A stretch of DNA of 64,000 nucleotides. It comes from Panagrolaimus kolymaensis (lineage: Eukaryota > Nematoda > Chromadorea > Rhabditida > Panagrolaimidae). The notes under the pieces are model-generated. The model ran no database searches. It was not told the DNA's origin and was given only the letters and a program-made list of their open reading frames with translations. The stretch lies in the NCBI GenBank assembly GCA_028622995.1, contig JAJQJQ010000002.1, forward strand, positions 7,626,001-7,690,000, written 5' to 3'. This document shows positions 52,972 through 64,000 of the stretch, piece by piece (within the stretch, counting starts at the first letter, position 1; every line of letters starts with the position of its first letter). A program made the position numbers and the translations under genes.

Positions 52972-53115
52972 TCGATGCTTTACAGTGTTGTTGGGCTAGA
53001 GAAAAGTTTTAAGAAAATTCGAACAAAAAAAATAATTTTTTAAAATTTGCTTAATTTCCTAAACTAATAAAACATAGTTTGGATGAAAAATTTGATGAAG
53101 GGAAAATAAAAAACC
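52972..53115 (-). repeat. Representative clade B monomer
   Basis: First complete inverted copy, numbered from GG at 53,115 downwards, 144 bp. Positions 1-43 match clade A. The block at 44-91 reads, on the monomer strand, TTTATTAGTTTAGG, then AAATTAAGC, then AAATTTTAAAAAATTA and T8. This replaces the A-type TTTATTTGTTTTGGATTTTAAGT block and its ATAAACTA spacer. The rest again follows clade A, here with ACTTTTCTCTAG or ACATTTATCTAG before the CCCAAC segment. The diverged block contains the near-palindrome AATTTTTTAAAATT as read on the + strand (two 6-bp arms, 2-nt centre), which clade A lacks. Confidence 0.93.
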
Positions 53116-54733
53116 TCGATGCTTTACAGTGTTGTTGGGCTAGATAAATGTTTTAAGAAAATTCGAACAAAAAAAATAATTTTTTAAAATTTGCTTAATT
53201 TCCTAAACTAATAAAACATAGTTTGGATGAAAAATTTGATGAAGGGAAAATATAAAACCTCGATGCTTTAGAGTGTTGTTGGTCTAGAGAAAAGTTTTAA
53301 GAAAATTCGAACAAAAAAAATAATTTTTTAAAATTTGCTTAATTTCCTAAACTAATAAAACATAGTTTGGATGAAAAATTTGATGAAGGGAAAATAAAAA
53401 ACCTCGATGCTTTAGAGTGTTGTTGGTCTAGAGAAAAGTTTTAAGAAAATTCGAACAAAAAAAATAATTTTTTAAAATTTGCTTAATTTACTAAACTAAT
53501 AAAACATAGTTTGGATGAAAAATTTGATGAAGGGAAAATAAAAAACCTCGATGCTTTAGAGTGTTGTTGGTCTAGAGAAAAGTTTTAAGAAAATTCGAAC
53601 AAAAAAAATAATTTTTTAAAATTTGCTTAATTTCCTAAACTAATAAAACATAGTTTGGATGAAAAATTTGATGAAGGGAAAATAAAAAACCTCGATGCTT
53701 TAGAGTGTTGTTGGGCTAGATAAATGTTTTAAGAAAATTCGAACAAAAAAAATAATTTTTTAAAATTTGCTTAATTTACTAAACTAATAAAACATAGTTT
53801 GGATGAAAAATTTGATGAAGGGAAAATAAAAAACCTCGATGCTTTAGAGTGTTGTTGGGCTAGATAAATGTTTTAAGAAAATTCGAACAAAAAAAATAAT
53901 TTTTTAAAATTTGCTTAATTTACTAAACTAATAAAACATAGTTTGGATGAAAAATTTGATGAAGGGAAAATAAAAAACCTCGATGCTTTAGAGTGTTGTT
54001 GGTCTAGAGAAAAGTTTTAAGAAAATTCGAACAAAAAAAATAATTTTTTAAAATTTGCTTAATTTCCTAAACTAATAAAACATAGTTTGGATGAAAAATT
54101 TGATGAAGGGAAAATAAAAAACCTCGATGCTTTAGAGTGTTGTTGGTCTAGAGAAAAGTTTTAAGAAAATTCGAACAAAAAAAATAATTTTTTAAAATTT
54201 GCTTAATTTCCTAAACTAATAAAACATAGTTTGGATGAAAAATTTGATGAAGGGAAAATAAAAAACCTCGATGCTTTAGAGTGTTGTTGGTCTAGAGAAA
54301 AGTTTTAAGAAAATTCGAACAAAAAAAATAATTTTTTAAAATTTGCTTAATTTCCTAAACTAATAAAACATAGTTTGGATGAAAAATTTGATGAAGGGAA
54401 AATAAAAAACCTCGATGCTTTACAGTGTTGTTGGGCTAGATAAATGTTTTAAGAAAATTCGAACAAAAAAAATAATTTTTTAAAATTTGCTTAATTTCCT
54501 AAACTAATAAAACATAGTTTGGATGAAAAATTTGATGAAGGGAAAATAAAAAACCTCGATGCTTTAGAGTGTTGTTGGGCTAGATAAATGTTTTAAGAAA
54601 ATTCGAACAAAAAAAATAATTTTTTAAAATTTGCTTAATTTCCTAAACTAATAAAACATATTTTGGATGAAAAATTTGATGAAGGGAAAATAAAAAACCT
54701 CGATGCTTTACAGTGTTGTTGGTCTAGAGAAAA

Positions 54734-54900
54734 GTTTTAAGAAAATTCGAACAAAAAAAATAGTTTATGAATTTACTTAAAATCCAAAACAAATAAAACA
54801 TAGTTTGGATGAAAAATTTAATGAAGGAAAATAAAAAACCTCGATGCTTTACAGTGTTGTTGGGCTAGAGAAATGTTTTAAGAAAATTCGAACAAAAAAA
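54734..54900 (-). repeat. Clade A tract inside the inverted B array (167-bp exact inverted copy of 50,203-50,369)
   Basis: Within pure clade B, this stretch is clade A type on the - strand (TAGTTTATGAATTTACTT at 54,761). Its reverse complement matches 50,203-50,369 base for base as read here, including a private pair of changes, TTTTCCTTCATTAAA for TTTTCCCTTCATCAAA (one base lost, one C to T). The A-typical ACATTTCTCTAG segment also matches. Both sides then diverge at once: T7 against T8 at one end, and ACATTTC against ACTTTTC at the other. This looks like gene conversion or template copying across the inversion. Confidence 0.88.
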
Positions 54901-55189
54901 ATAATTTTTTAAAATTTGCTTAATTTCCTAAACTAATAAAACATAGTTTGGATGAAAAATTTGATGAAGGGAAAATAAAAAACCTCGATGCTTTAGAGTG
55001 TTGTTGGGCTAGATAAATGTTTTAAGAAAATTCGAACAAAAAAAATAATTTTTTAAAATTTGCTTAATTTACTAAACTAATAAAACATAGTTTGGATGAA
55101 AAATTTGATGAAGGGAAAATAAAAAACCTCGATGCTTTAGAGTGTTGTTGGGCTAGAGAAAAGTTTTAAGAAAATTCGAACAAAAAAAA

Positions 55190-57600
55190 TAATTTTTTAA
55201 AATTTGCTTAATTTCCTAAACTAATAAAACATATTTTGGATAAAAAATTTGATGAAGGGAAAATAAAAAACCTCGATGCTTTAGAGTGTTGTTGGTCTAG
55301 AGAAAAGTTTTAAGAAAATTCGAACAAAAAAAATAATTTTTTAAAATTTGCTTAATTTCCTAAACTAATAAAACATAGTTTGGATGAAAAATTTGATGAA
55401 GGGAAAATATAAAACCTCGATGCTTTAGAGTGTTGTTGGTCTAGAGAAAAGTTTTAAGAAAATTCGAACAAAAAAAATAATTTTTTAAAATTTGCTTAAT
55501 TTCCTAAACTAATAAAACATAGTTTGGATGAAAAATTTGATGAAGGGAAAATAAAAAACCTCGATGCTTTAGAGTGTTGTTGGGCTAGATAAATGTTTTA
55601 AGAAAATTCGAACAAAAAAAATAATTTTTTAAAATTTGCTTAATTTACTAAACTAATAAAACATAGTTTGGATGAAAAATTTGATGAAGGGAAAATAAAA
55701 AACCTCGATGCTTTAGAGTGTTGTTGGGCTAGAGAAAAGTTTTAAGAAAATTCGAACAAAAAAAATAATTTTTTAAAATTTGCTTAATTTCCTAAACTAA
55801 TAAAACATATTTTGGATAAAAAATTTGATGAAGGGAAAATAAAAAACCTCGATGCTTTAGAGTGTTGTTGGTCTAGAGAAAAGTTTTAAGAAAATTCGAA
55901 CAAAAAAAATAATTTTTTAAAATTTGCTTAATTTCCTAAACTAATAAAACATAGTTTGGATGAAAAATTTGATGAAGGGAAAATAAAAAACCTCGATGCT
56001 TTAGAGTGTTGTTGGTCTAGAGAAAAGTTTTAAGAAAATTCGAACAAAAAAAATAATTTTTTAAAATTTGCTTAATTTCCTAAACTAATAAAACATAGTT
56101 TGGATGAAAAATTTGATGAAGGGAAAATAAAAAACCTCGATGCTTTAGAGTGTTGTTGGTCTAGAGAAAAGTTTTAAGAAAATTCGAACAAAAAAAATAA
56201 TTTTTTAAAATTTGCTTAATTTCCTAAACTAATAAAACATAGTTTGGATGAAAAATTTGATGAAGGGAAAATAAAAAACCTCGATGCTTTAGAGTGTTGT
56301 TGGTCTAGAGAAAAGTTTTAAGAAAATTCGAACAAAAAAAATAATTTTTTAAAATTTGCTTAATTTCCTAAACTAATAAAACATAGTTTGGATGAAAAAT
56401 TTGATGAAGGGAAAATAAAAAACCTCGATGCTTTACAGTGTTGTTGGGCTAGATAAATGTTTTAAGAAAATTCGAACAAAAAAAATAATTTTTTAAAATT
56501 TGCTTAATTTCCTAAACTAATAAAACATATTTTGGATGAAAAATTTGATGAAGCGAAAATAAAAAACCTCGATGCTTTAGAGTGTTGTTGGGCTAGATAA
56601 ATGTTTTAAGAAAATTCGAACAAAAAAAATAATTTTTTAAAATTTGCTTAATTTCCTAAACTAATAAAACATAGTTTGGATGAAAAATTTGATGAAGCGA
56701 AAATAAAAAACCTCGATGCTTTAGAGTGTTGTTGGTCTAGAGAAAAGTTTTAAGAAAATTCGAACAAAAAAAATAATTTTTTAAAATTTGCTTAATTTCC
56801 TAAACTAATAAAACATAGTTTGGATGAAAAATTTGATGAAGGGAAAATAAAAAACCTCGATGCTTTACAGTGTTGTTGGGCTAGATAAATGTTTTAAGAA
56901 AATTCGAACAAAAAAAATAATTTTTTAAAATTTGCTTAATTTCCTAAACTAATAAAACATATTTTGGATGAAAAATTTGATGAAGCGAAAATAAAAAACC
57001 TCGATGCTTTAGAGTGTTGTTGGGCTAGATAAATGTTTTAAGAAAATTCGAACAAAAAAAATAATTTTTTAAAATTTGCTTAATTTCCTAAACTAATAAA
57101 ACATATTTTGGATGAAAAATTTGATGAAGCGAAAATAAAAAACCTCGATGCTTTAGAGTGTTGTTGGTCTAGAGAAAAGTTTTAAGAAAATTCGAACAAA
57201 AAAAATAATTTTTTAAAATTTGCTTAATTTCCTAAACTAATAAAACATAGTTTGGATGAAAAATTTGATGAAGGGAAAATAAAAAACCTCGATGCTTTAG
57301 AGTGTTGTTGGGCTAGATAAATGTTTTAAGAAAATTCGAACAAAAAAAATAATTTTTTAAAATTTGCTTAATTTACTAAACTAATAAAACATAGTTTGGA
57401 TGAAAAATTTGATGAAGGGAAAATAAAAAACCTCGATGCTTTAGAGTGTTGTTGGGCTAGAGAAAAGTTTTAAGAAAATTCGAACAAAAAAAATAATTTT
57501 TTAAAATTTGCTTAATTTCCTAAACTAATAAAACATATTTTGGATAAAAAATTTGATGAAGGGAAAATAAAAAACCTCGATGCTTTAGAGTGTTGTTGGT
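55190..57600 (-). repeat. Duplications in the B array marked by GGATAAAAAATTTG
   Basis: GGATAAAAAATTTG (normally GGATGAAAAATTTG) occurs with its variable T at 55,241, 55,817 and 57,545. The offsets are 576 and 1,728 bp (4 and 12 x 144). In each case the neighbouring monomers keep the same order: TTTACTAAAC with GGGCTAGATAAATG, then GGGCTAGAGAAAAG, then the marker, then GGTCTAGAGAAAAG. More copies follow at 59,127, 60,279 and 60,567. The B array thus has its own local higher-order duplications. Confidence 0.75.
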
Positions 57601-58501
57601 CTAGAGAAAAGTTTTAAGAAAATTCGAACAAAAAAAATAATTTTTTAAAATTTGCTTAATTTCCTAAACTAATAAAACATAGTTTGGATGAAAAATTTGA
57701 TGAAGGGAAAATAAAAAACCTCGATGCTTTAGAGTGTTGTTGGTCTAGAGAAAAGTTTTAAGAAAATTCGAACAAAAAAAATAATTTTTTAAAATTTGCT
57801 TAATTTCCTAAACTAATAAAACATAGTTTGGATGAAAAATTTGATGAAGGGAAAATAAAAAACCTCGATGCTTTAGAGTGTTGTTGGTCTAGAGAAAAGT
57901 TTTAAGAAAATTCGAACAAAAAAAATAATTTTTTAAAATTTGCTTAATTTCCTAAACTAATAAAACATAGTTTGGATGAAAAATTTGATGAAGGGAAAAT
58001 AAAAAACCTCGATGCTTTAGAGTGTTGTTGGTCTAGAGAAAAGTTTTAAGAAAATTCGAACAAAAAAAATAATTTTTTAAAATTTGCTTAATTTCCTAAA
58101 CTAATAAAACATAGTTTGGATGAAAAATTTGATGAAGGGAAAATAAAAAACCTCGATGCTTTACAGTGTTGTTGGGCTAGATAAATGTTTTAAGAAAATT
58201 CGAACAAAAAAAATAATTTTTTAAAATTTGCTTAATTTCCTAAACTAATAAAACATAGTTTGGATGAAAAATTTGATGAAGCGAAAATAAAAAACCTCGA
58301 TGCTTTAGAGTGTTGTTGGGCTAGATAAATGTTTTAAGAAAATTCGAACAAAAAAAATAATTTTTTAAAATTTGCTTAATTTCCTAAACTAATAAAACAT
58401 AGTTTGGATGAAAAATTTGATGAAGGGAAAATAAAAAACCTCGATGCTTTACAGTGTTGTTGGTCTAGAGAAAAGTTTTAAGAAAATTCGAACAAAAAAA
58501 A

Positions 58502-58545
58502 TAGTTTATGAATTTACTTAAAATCCAAAACAAATAAAACATAGT
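58502..58545 (-). repeat. Second, shorter clade A block inside the B array
   Basis: TAGTTTATGAATTTACTT followed by AAAATCCAAAACAAATAAAAC is the clade A form of the variable block, but both flanks are clade B. The TTAGAGTG B marker follows at about 58,591. The upstream flank TTACAGTGTTGTTGGTCTAG combines two markers that are otherwise seldom together in the B array, and it is shared with the tract at 54,734-54,900. The two blocks start 3,741 bp apart (25 x 144 + 141), so they appear related by duplication, with the second trimmed back to B on its right side. Confidence 0.78.
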
Positions 58546-61500
58546 TTGGATGAAAAATTTGATGAAGGGAAAATAAAAAACCTCGATGCTTTAGAGTGTT
58601 GTTGGGCTAGATAAATGTTTTAAGAAAATTCGAACAAAAAAAATAATTTTTTAAAATTTGCTTAATTTCCTAAACTAATAAAACATAGTTTGGATGAAAA
58701 ATTTGATGAAGGGAAAATAAAAAACCTCGATGCTTTACAGTGTTGTTGGGTTAGAGAAAAGTTTTAAGAAAATTCGAACAAAAAAAATAATTTTTTAAAA
58801 TTTGCTTAATTTCCTAAACTAATAAAACATATTTTGGATGAAAAATTTGATGAAGCGAAAATAAAAAACCTCGATGCTTTAGAGTGTTGTTGGGCTAGAT
58901 AAATGTTTTAAGAAAATTCGAACAAAAAAAATAATTTTTTAAAATTTGCTTAATTTCCTAAACTAATAAAACATAGTTTGGATGAAAAATTTGATGAAGG
59001 GAAAATAAAAAACCTCGATGCTTTACAGTGTTGTTGGGTTAGAGAAAAGTTTTAAGAAAATTCGAACAAAAAAAATAATTTTTTAAAATTTGCTTAATTT
59101 CCTAAACTAATAAAACATATTTTGGATAAAAAATTTGATGAAGGGAAAATAAAAAACCTCGATGCTTTAGAGTGTTGTTGGTCTAGAGAAAAGTTTTAAG
59201 AAAATTCGAACAAAAAAAATAATTTTTTAAAATTTGCTTAATTTCCTAAACTAATAAAACATAGTTTGGATGAAAAATTTGATGAAGGGAAAATAAAAAA
59301 CCTCGATGCTTTACAGTGTTGTTGGGCTAGATAAATGTTTTAAGAAAATTCGAACAAAAAAAATAATTTTTTAAAATTTGCTTAATTTCCTAAACTAATA
59401 AAACATATTTTGGATGAAAAATTTGATGAAGCGAAAATAAAAAACCTCGATGCTTTAGAGTGTTGTTGGGCTAGATAAATGTTTTAAGAAAATTCGAACA
59501 AAAAAAATAATTTTTTAAAATTTGCTTAATTTCCTAAACTAATAAAACATAGTTTGGATGAAAAATTTGATGAAGGGAAAATAAAAAACCTCGATGCTTT
59601 AGAGTGTTGTTGGGCTAGAGAAAAGTTTTAAGAAAATTCGAACAAAAAAAATAATTTTTTAAAATTTGCTTAATTTCCTAAACTAATAAAACATAGTTTG
59701 AATGAAAAATTTGATGAAGGGAAAATAAAAAACCTCGATGCTTTAGAGTGTTGTTGGGCTAGAGAAAAGTTTTAAGAAAATTCGAACAAAAAAAATAATT
59801 TTTTAAAATTTGCTTAATTTCCTAAACTAATAAAACATAGTTTGGATGAAAAATTTGATGAAGGGAAAATAAAAAACCTCGATGCTTTACAGTGTTGTTG
59901 GGCTAGATAAATGTTTTAAGAAAATTCGAACAAAAAAAATAATTTTTTAAAATTTGCTTAATTTCCTAAACTAATAAAACATAGTTTGGATGAAAAATTT
60001 GATGAAGGGAAAATAAAAAACCTCGATGCTTTAGAGTGTTGTTGGGCTAGATAAATGTTTTAAGAAAATTCGAACAAAAAAAATAATTTTTTAAAATTTG
60101 CTTAATTTACTAAACTAATAAAACATAGTTTGGATGAAAAATTTGATGAAGGGAAAATAAAAAACCTCGATGCTTTAGAGTGTTGTTGGGCTAGAGAAAA
60201 GTTTTAAGAAAATTCGAACAAAAAAAATAATTTTTTAAAATTTGCTTAATTTCCTAAACTAATAAAACATATTTTGGATAAAAAATTTGATGAAGGGAAA
60301 ATAAAAAACCTCGATGCTTTAGAGTGTTGTTGGTCTAGAGAAAAGTTTTAAGAAAATTCGAACAAAAAAAATAATTTTTTAAAATTTGCTTAATTTCCTA
60401 AACTAATAAAACATAGTTTGGATGAAAAATTTGATGAAGGGAAAATAAAAAACCTCGATGCTTTACAGTGTTGTTGGGTTAGAGAAAAGTTTTAAGAAAA
60501 TTCGAACAAAAAAAATAATTTTTTAAAATTTGCTTAATTTCCTAAACTAATAAAACATATTTTGGATAAAAAATTTGATGAAGGGAAAATAAAAAACCTC
60601 GATGCTTTAGAGTGTTGTTGGTCTAGAGAAAAGTTTTAAGAAAATTCGAACAAAAAAAATAATTTTTTAAAATTTGCTTAATTTCCTAAACTAATAAAAC
60701 ATAGTTTGGATGAAAAATTTGATGAAGGGAAAATAAAAAACCTCGATGCTTTACAGTGTTGTTGGGCTAGATAAATGTTTTAAGAAAATTCGAACAAAAA
60801 AAATAATTTTTTAAAATTTGCTTAATTTCCTAAACTAATAAAACATATTTTGGATGAAAAATTTGATGAAGGGAAAATAAAAAACCTCGATGCTTTAGAG
60901 TGTTGTTGGGCTAGATAAATGTTTTAAGAAAATTCGAACAAAAAAAATAATTTTTTAAAATTTGCTTAATTTCCTAAACTAATAAAACATAGTTTGGATG
61001 AAAAATTTGATGAAGGGAAAATAAAAAACCTCGATGCTTTACAGTGTTGTTGGGCTAGATAAATGTTTTAAGAAAATTCGAACAAAAAAAATAATTTTTT
61101 AAAATTTGCTTAATTTCCTAAACTAATAAAACATAGTTTGGATGAAAAATTTGATGAAGGGAAAATAAAAAACCTCGATGCTTTACAGTGTTGTTGGGCT
61201 AGAGAAAAGTTTTAAGAAAATTCGAACAAAAAAAACAATTTTTTAAAATTTGCTTAATTTCCTAAACTAATAAAACATAGTTTGGATGAAAAATTTGATG
61301 AAGGGAAAATAAAAAACCTCGATGCTTTACAGTGTTGTTGGGCTAGATAAATGTTTTAAGAAAATTCGAACAAAAAAAATAATTTTTTAAAATTTGCTTA
61401 ATTTCCTAAACTAATAAAACATAGTTTGGATGAAAAATTTGATGAAGGGAAAATAAAAAACCTCGATGCTTTAGAGTGTTGTTGGTCTAGAGAAAAGTTT

Positions 61501-62059
61501 TAAGAAAATTCGAACAAAAAAAATAATTTTTTAAAATTTGCTTAATTTCCTAAACTAATAAAACATAGTTTGGATGAAAAATTTGATGAAGGGAAAATAA
61601 AAAACCTCGATGCTTTACAGTGTTGTTGGGCTAGAGAAAAGTTTTAAGAAAATTCGAACAAAAAAAATAATTTTTTAAAATTTGCTTAATTTCCTAAACT
61701 AATAAAACATATTTTGGATGAAAAATTTGATGAAGGGAAAATAAAAAACCTCGATGCTTTACAGTGTTGTTGGGCTAGAGAAAAGTTTTAAGAAAATTCG
61801 AACAAAAAAAATAATATTTTAAAATTTGCTTAATTTCCTAAACTAATAAAACATAGTTTGGATGAAAAATTTGATGAAGGGAAAATAAAAAACCTCGATG
61901 CTTTACAGTGTTGTTGGGCTAGATAAATGTTTTAAGAAAATTCGAACAAAAAAAATAATTTTTTAAAATTTGCTTAATTTCCTAAACTAATAAAACATAT
62001 TTTGGATGAAAAATTTGATGAAGGGAAAATAAAATACCTCGATGCTTTACAGTGTTGTT

Positions 62060-64000
62060 GGGCTAGAGAAAAGCTTTAAGAAAATTCGAACAAAAAAAAT
62101 AATTTTTTAAAATTTGCTTAATTTCCTAAACTAATAAAACATATTTTGGATGAAAAATTTGATGAAGGGAAAATAAAAAACCTCGATGCTTTACAGTGTT
62201 GTTGGGCTAGATAAATGTTTTAAGAAAATTCGAACAAAAAAAATAATTTTTAAAAATTTGCTTAATTTCCTAAACTAATAAAACATAGTTTGGATGAAAA
62301 ATTTGATGAAGGGAAAATAAAAAACCTCGATGCTTTACAGTGTTGTTGGGCTAGAGAAAAGCTTTAAGAAAATTCGAACAAAAAAAATAATTTTTTAAAA
62401 TTTGCTTAATTTCCTAAACTAATAAAACATATTTTGGATGAAAAATTTGATGAAGGGAAAATAAAAAACCTCGATGCTTTAGAGTGTTGTTGGGCTAGAT
62501 AAATGTTTTAAGAAAATTCGAACAAAAAAAATAATTTTTTAAAATTTGCTTAATTTCCTAAACTAATAAAACATATTTTGGATGAAAAATTTGATGAAGG
62601 GAAAATAAAAAACCTCGATGCTTTACAGTGTTGTTGGGCTAGATAAATGTTTTAAGAAAATTCGAACAAAAAAAATAATTTTTAAAAATTTGCTTAATTT
62701 CCTAAACTAATAAAACATAGTTTGGATGAAAAATTTGATGAAGGGAAAATAAAAAACCTCGATGCTTTACAGTGTTGTTGGGCTAGATAAATGTTTTAAG
62801 AAAATTCGAACAAAAAAAAAAAATTTTTAAAATTTGCTTAATTTCCTAAACTAATAAAACATATTTTGGATGAAAAATTTGATGAAGGGAAAATAAAAAA
62901 CCTCGATGCTTTAGAGTGTTGTTGGGCTAGAGAAAAGTTTTAAGAAAATTCGAACAAAAAAAATAATTTTTTAAAATTTGCTTAATTTCCTAAACTAATA
63001 AAACATAGTTTGGATGAAAAATTTGATGAAGGGAAAATAAAAAACCTCGATGCTTTAGAGTGTTGTTGGGCTAGATAAATGTTTTAAGAAAATTCGAACA
63101 AAAAAAATAATTTTTTAAAATTTGCTTAATTTCCTAAACTAATAAAACATAGTTTGGATGAAAAATTTGATGAAGGGAAAATAAAAAACCTCGATGCTTT
63201 ACAGTGTTGTTGGGCTAGAGAAAAGCTTTAAGAAAATTCGAACAAAAAAAATAATTTTTTAAAATTTGCTTAATTTCCTAAACTAATAAAACATAGTTTG
63301 GATGAAAGATTTGATGAAGGGAAAATAAAAAACCTCGATGCTTTACAGTGTTGTTGGGCTAGATAAATGTTTTAAGAAAATTCGAACAAAAAAAATAATT
63401 TTTAAAAATTTGCTTAATTTCCTAAACTAATAAAACATAGTTTGGATGAAAAATTTGATGAAGGGAAAATAAAAAACCTCGATGCTTTACAGTGTTGTTG
63501 GGCTAGAGAAAAGCTTTAAGAAAATTCGAACAAAAAAAATAATTTTTTAAAATTTGCTAATTTTCTAAACTAATAAAACATATTTTGGATGAAAAATTTG
63601 ATGAAGGGAAAATAAAAAACCTCGATGCTTTAGAGTGTTGTTGGGCTAGATAAATGTTTTAAGAAAATTCGAACAAAAAAAATAATTTTTAAAAATTTGC
63701 TTAATTTCCTAAACTAATAAAACATAGTTTGGATGAAAAATTTGATGAAGGGAAAATAAAAAACCTCGATGCTTTACAGTGTTGTTGGGCTAGAGAAAAG
63801 CTTTAAGAAAATTCGAACAAAAAAAATAATTTTTTAAAATTTGCTAATTTTCTAAACTAATAAAACATATTTTGGATGAAAAATTTGATGAAGGGAAAAT
63901 AAAAAACCTCGATGCTTTAGAGTGTTGTTGGGCTAGATAAATGTTTTAAGAAAATTCGAACAAAAAAAATAATTTTTAAAAATTTGCTTAATTTCCTAAA
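62060..64000 (-). repeat. B sub-domain with AAAGCTTTAAG and a 287-bp dimer
   Basis: From about 62,071 alternate copies carry GAGAAAAGCTTTAAG (normally GAAAAGTTTTAAG), which creates AAGCTT. They are at about 62,071, 62,361, 63,225, 63,513 and 63,801, mostly 288 bp or multiples apart. The alternate monomer often has AATTTTTAAAAATTTGC. In the last 500 bp the form TGCTAATTTTCTAAAC appears at 63,555 and 63,842, giving a 287-bp dimer (143 + 144). Confidence 0.75.

Larger units (their letters stand above)
52861..64000 (-). repeat. Clade B satellite array (144-bp monomer), inverted orientation
   Basis: About 77 tandem copies of a sister monomer read on the - strand. The period is 144 bp (CC of the CCTCG mark at 52,970, 53,114, 53,258). 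The first copy is partial (52,861-52,971). Compared with clade A, the part equivalent to A monomer positions 1-43 and 90-142 is nearly the same. The block equivalent to A positions 44-89 is strongly diverged and 2 bp longer. A further B-specific change is frequent: CTC for CTG in the AACACTG segment, which reads as TTAGAGTG on the + strand. Private B variants include GAAGCGAAAA (near 56,553, 56,698, 56,986, 57,128) and GGATAAAAAA (55,236 and later). About 25% G+C. No gene or foreign insertion is seen. The right end is cut by the window edge. Confidence 0.97.

Noticed and set aside
1..64000. Protein-coding genes in any frame
   Set aside because: Stops (TAA in the TTTTAAGTAAA segment, TAG in CTCTAG) occur in every monomer, and 142 or 144 bp repetition gives no gene-like open frame. 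Any short open stretch repeats hundreds of times as part of the satellite.
52861..64000. Inverted half as a simple assembly or sequencing fold-back of the A array
   Set aside because: A fold-back would reproduce the reverse complement of the A monomers next to the junction. The inverted half has a different monomer type (144 bp, own markers) with its own duplications. Only the 167-bp tract and the short block at 58,502 are A-like. Long-read support remains to be seen.
1..64000. Promoters, TATA boxes and tRNA-like internal promoters
   Set aside because: TATA-like strings are frequent by base composition alone and repeat in every monomer. No tRNA cloverleaf or A/B box arrangement was found.

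Overview
The whole 64-kb window is one AT-rich satellite DNA array. I see no protein-coding gene, RNA gene, transposon or unique sequence anywhere in it. The monomer is about 142 bp (about 26% G+C), and by eye neighbouring copies usually differ at only a few positions. Both window edges lie inside the array, so the real array is longer. Such an array points to the centromeric, pericentromeric or other heterochromatin of a eukaryote. A 142-bp, AT-rich, very homogeneous satellite is the published description of the major satellite of the mealworm beetle Tenebrio molitor. The length fits, but I cannot align to it here, so that assignment is only a hypothesis.

Layout. (1) Bases 1-52,860 hold roughly 370 head-to-tail monomers in one orientation (called clade A, + strand). 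This half splits into sub-domains: 142-bp units (1 to about 3,800); a mixture of 142-bp units and 141-bp units with an A-rich deletion variant (about 3,800-17,380); 142-bp units (about 17,380-30,380); a mixture of 141-, 142- and 143-bp units (about 30,380-47,500); and a domain rich in 141-bp units with seven T instead of eight (about 47,730-52,860). (2) At 52,860/52,861 the array flips strand. (3) Bases 52,861-64,000 hold roughly 77 monomers on the - strand of a sister type (clade B, 144 bp). Clade B differs from A mainly in one block of about 45 bp and shares several polymorphisms with A elsewhere.

How the pieces work together. Diagnostic variants recur at exact multiples of the monomer length (for example 1,278, 1,129, 997, 994, 775, 572 and 423 bp), so each sub-domain grew by local multi-monomer duplications of different sizes rather than from one uniform higher-order repeat. 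Each monomer carries an imperfect inverted repeat around its T8 tract, and the strand switch at 52,860 lies next to the arms of this dyad. The most informative observation is a 167-bp tract at 54,734-54,900, inside the inverted B array. Read base by base, it is the exact reverse complement of 50,203-50,369 in the A array, including a private two-change variant. This suggests sequence exchange between the two oppositely oriented arrays, with a second, trimmed A tract at about 58,502. No genic system is present; what deserves a second look is the satellite architecture and its recombination history.
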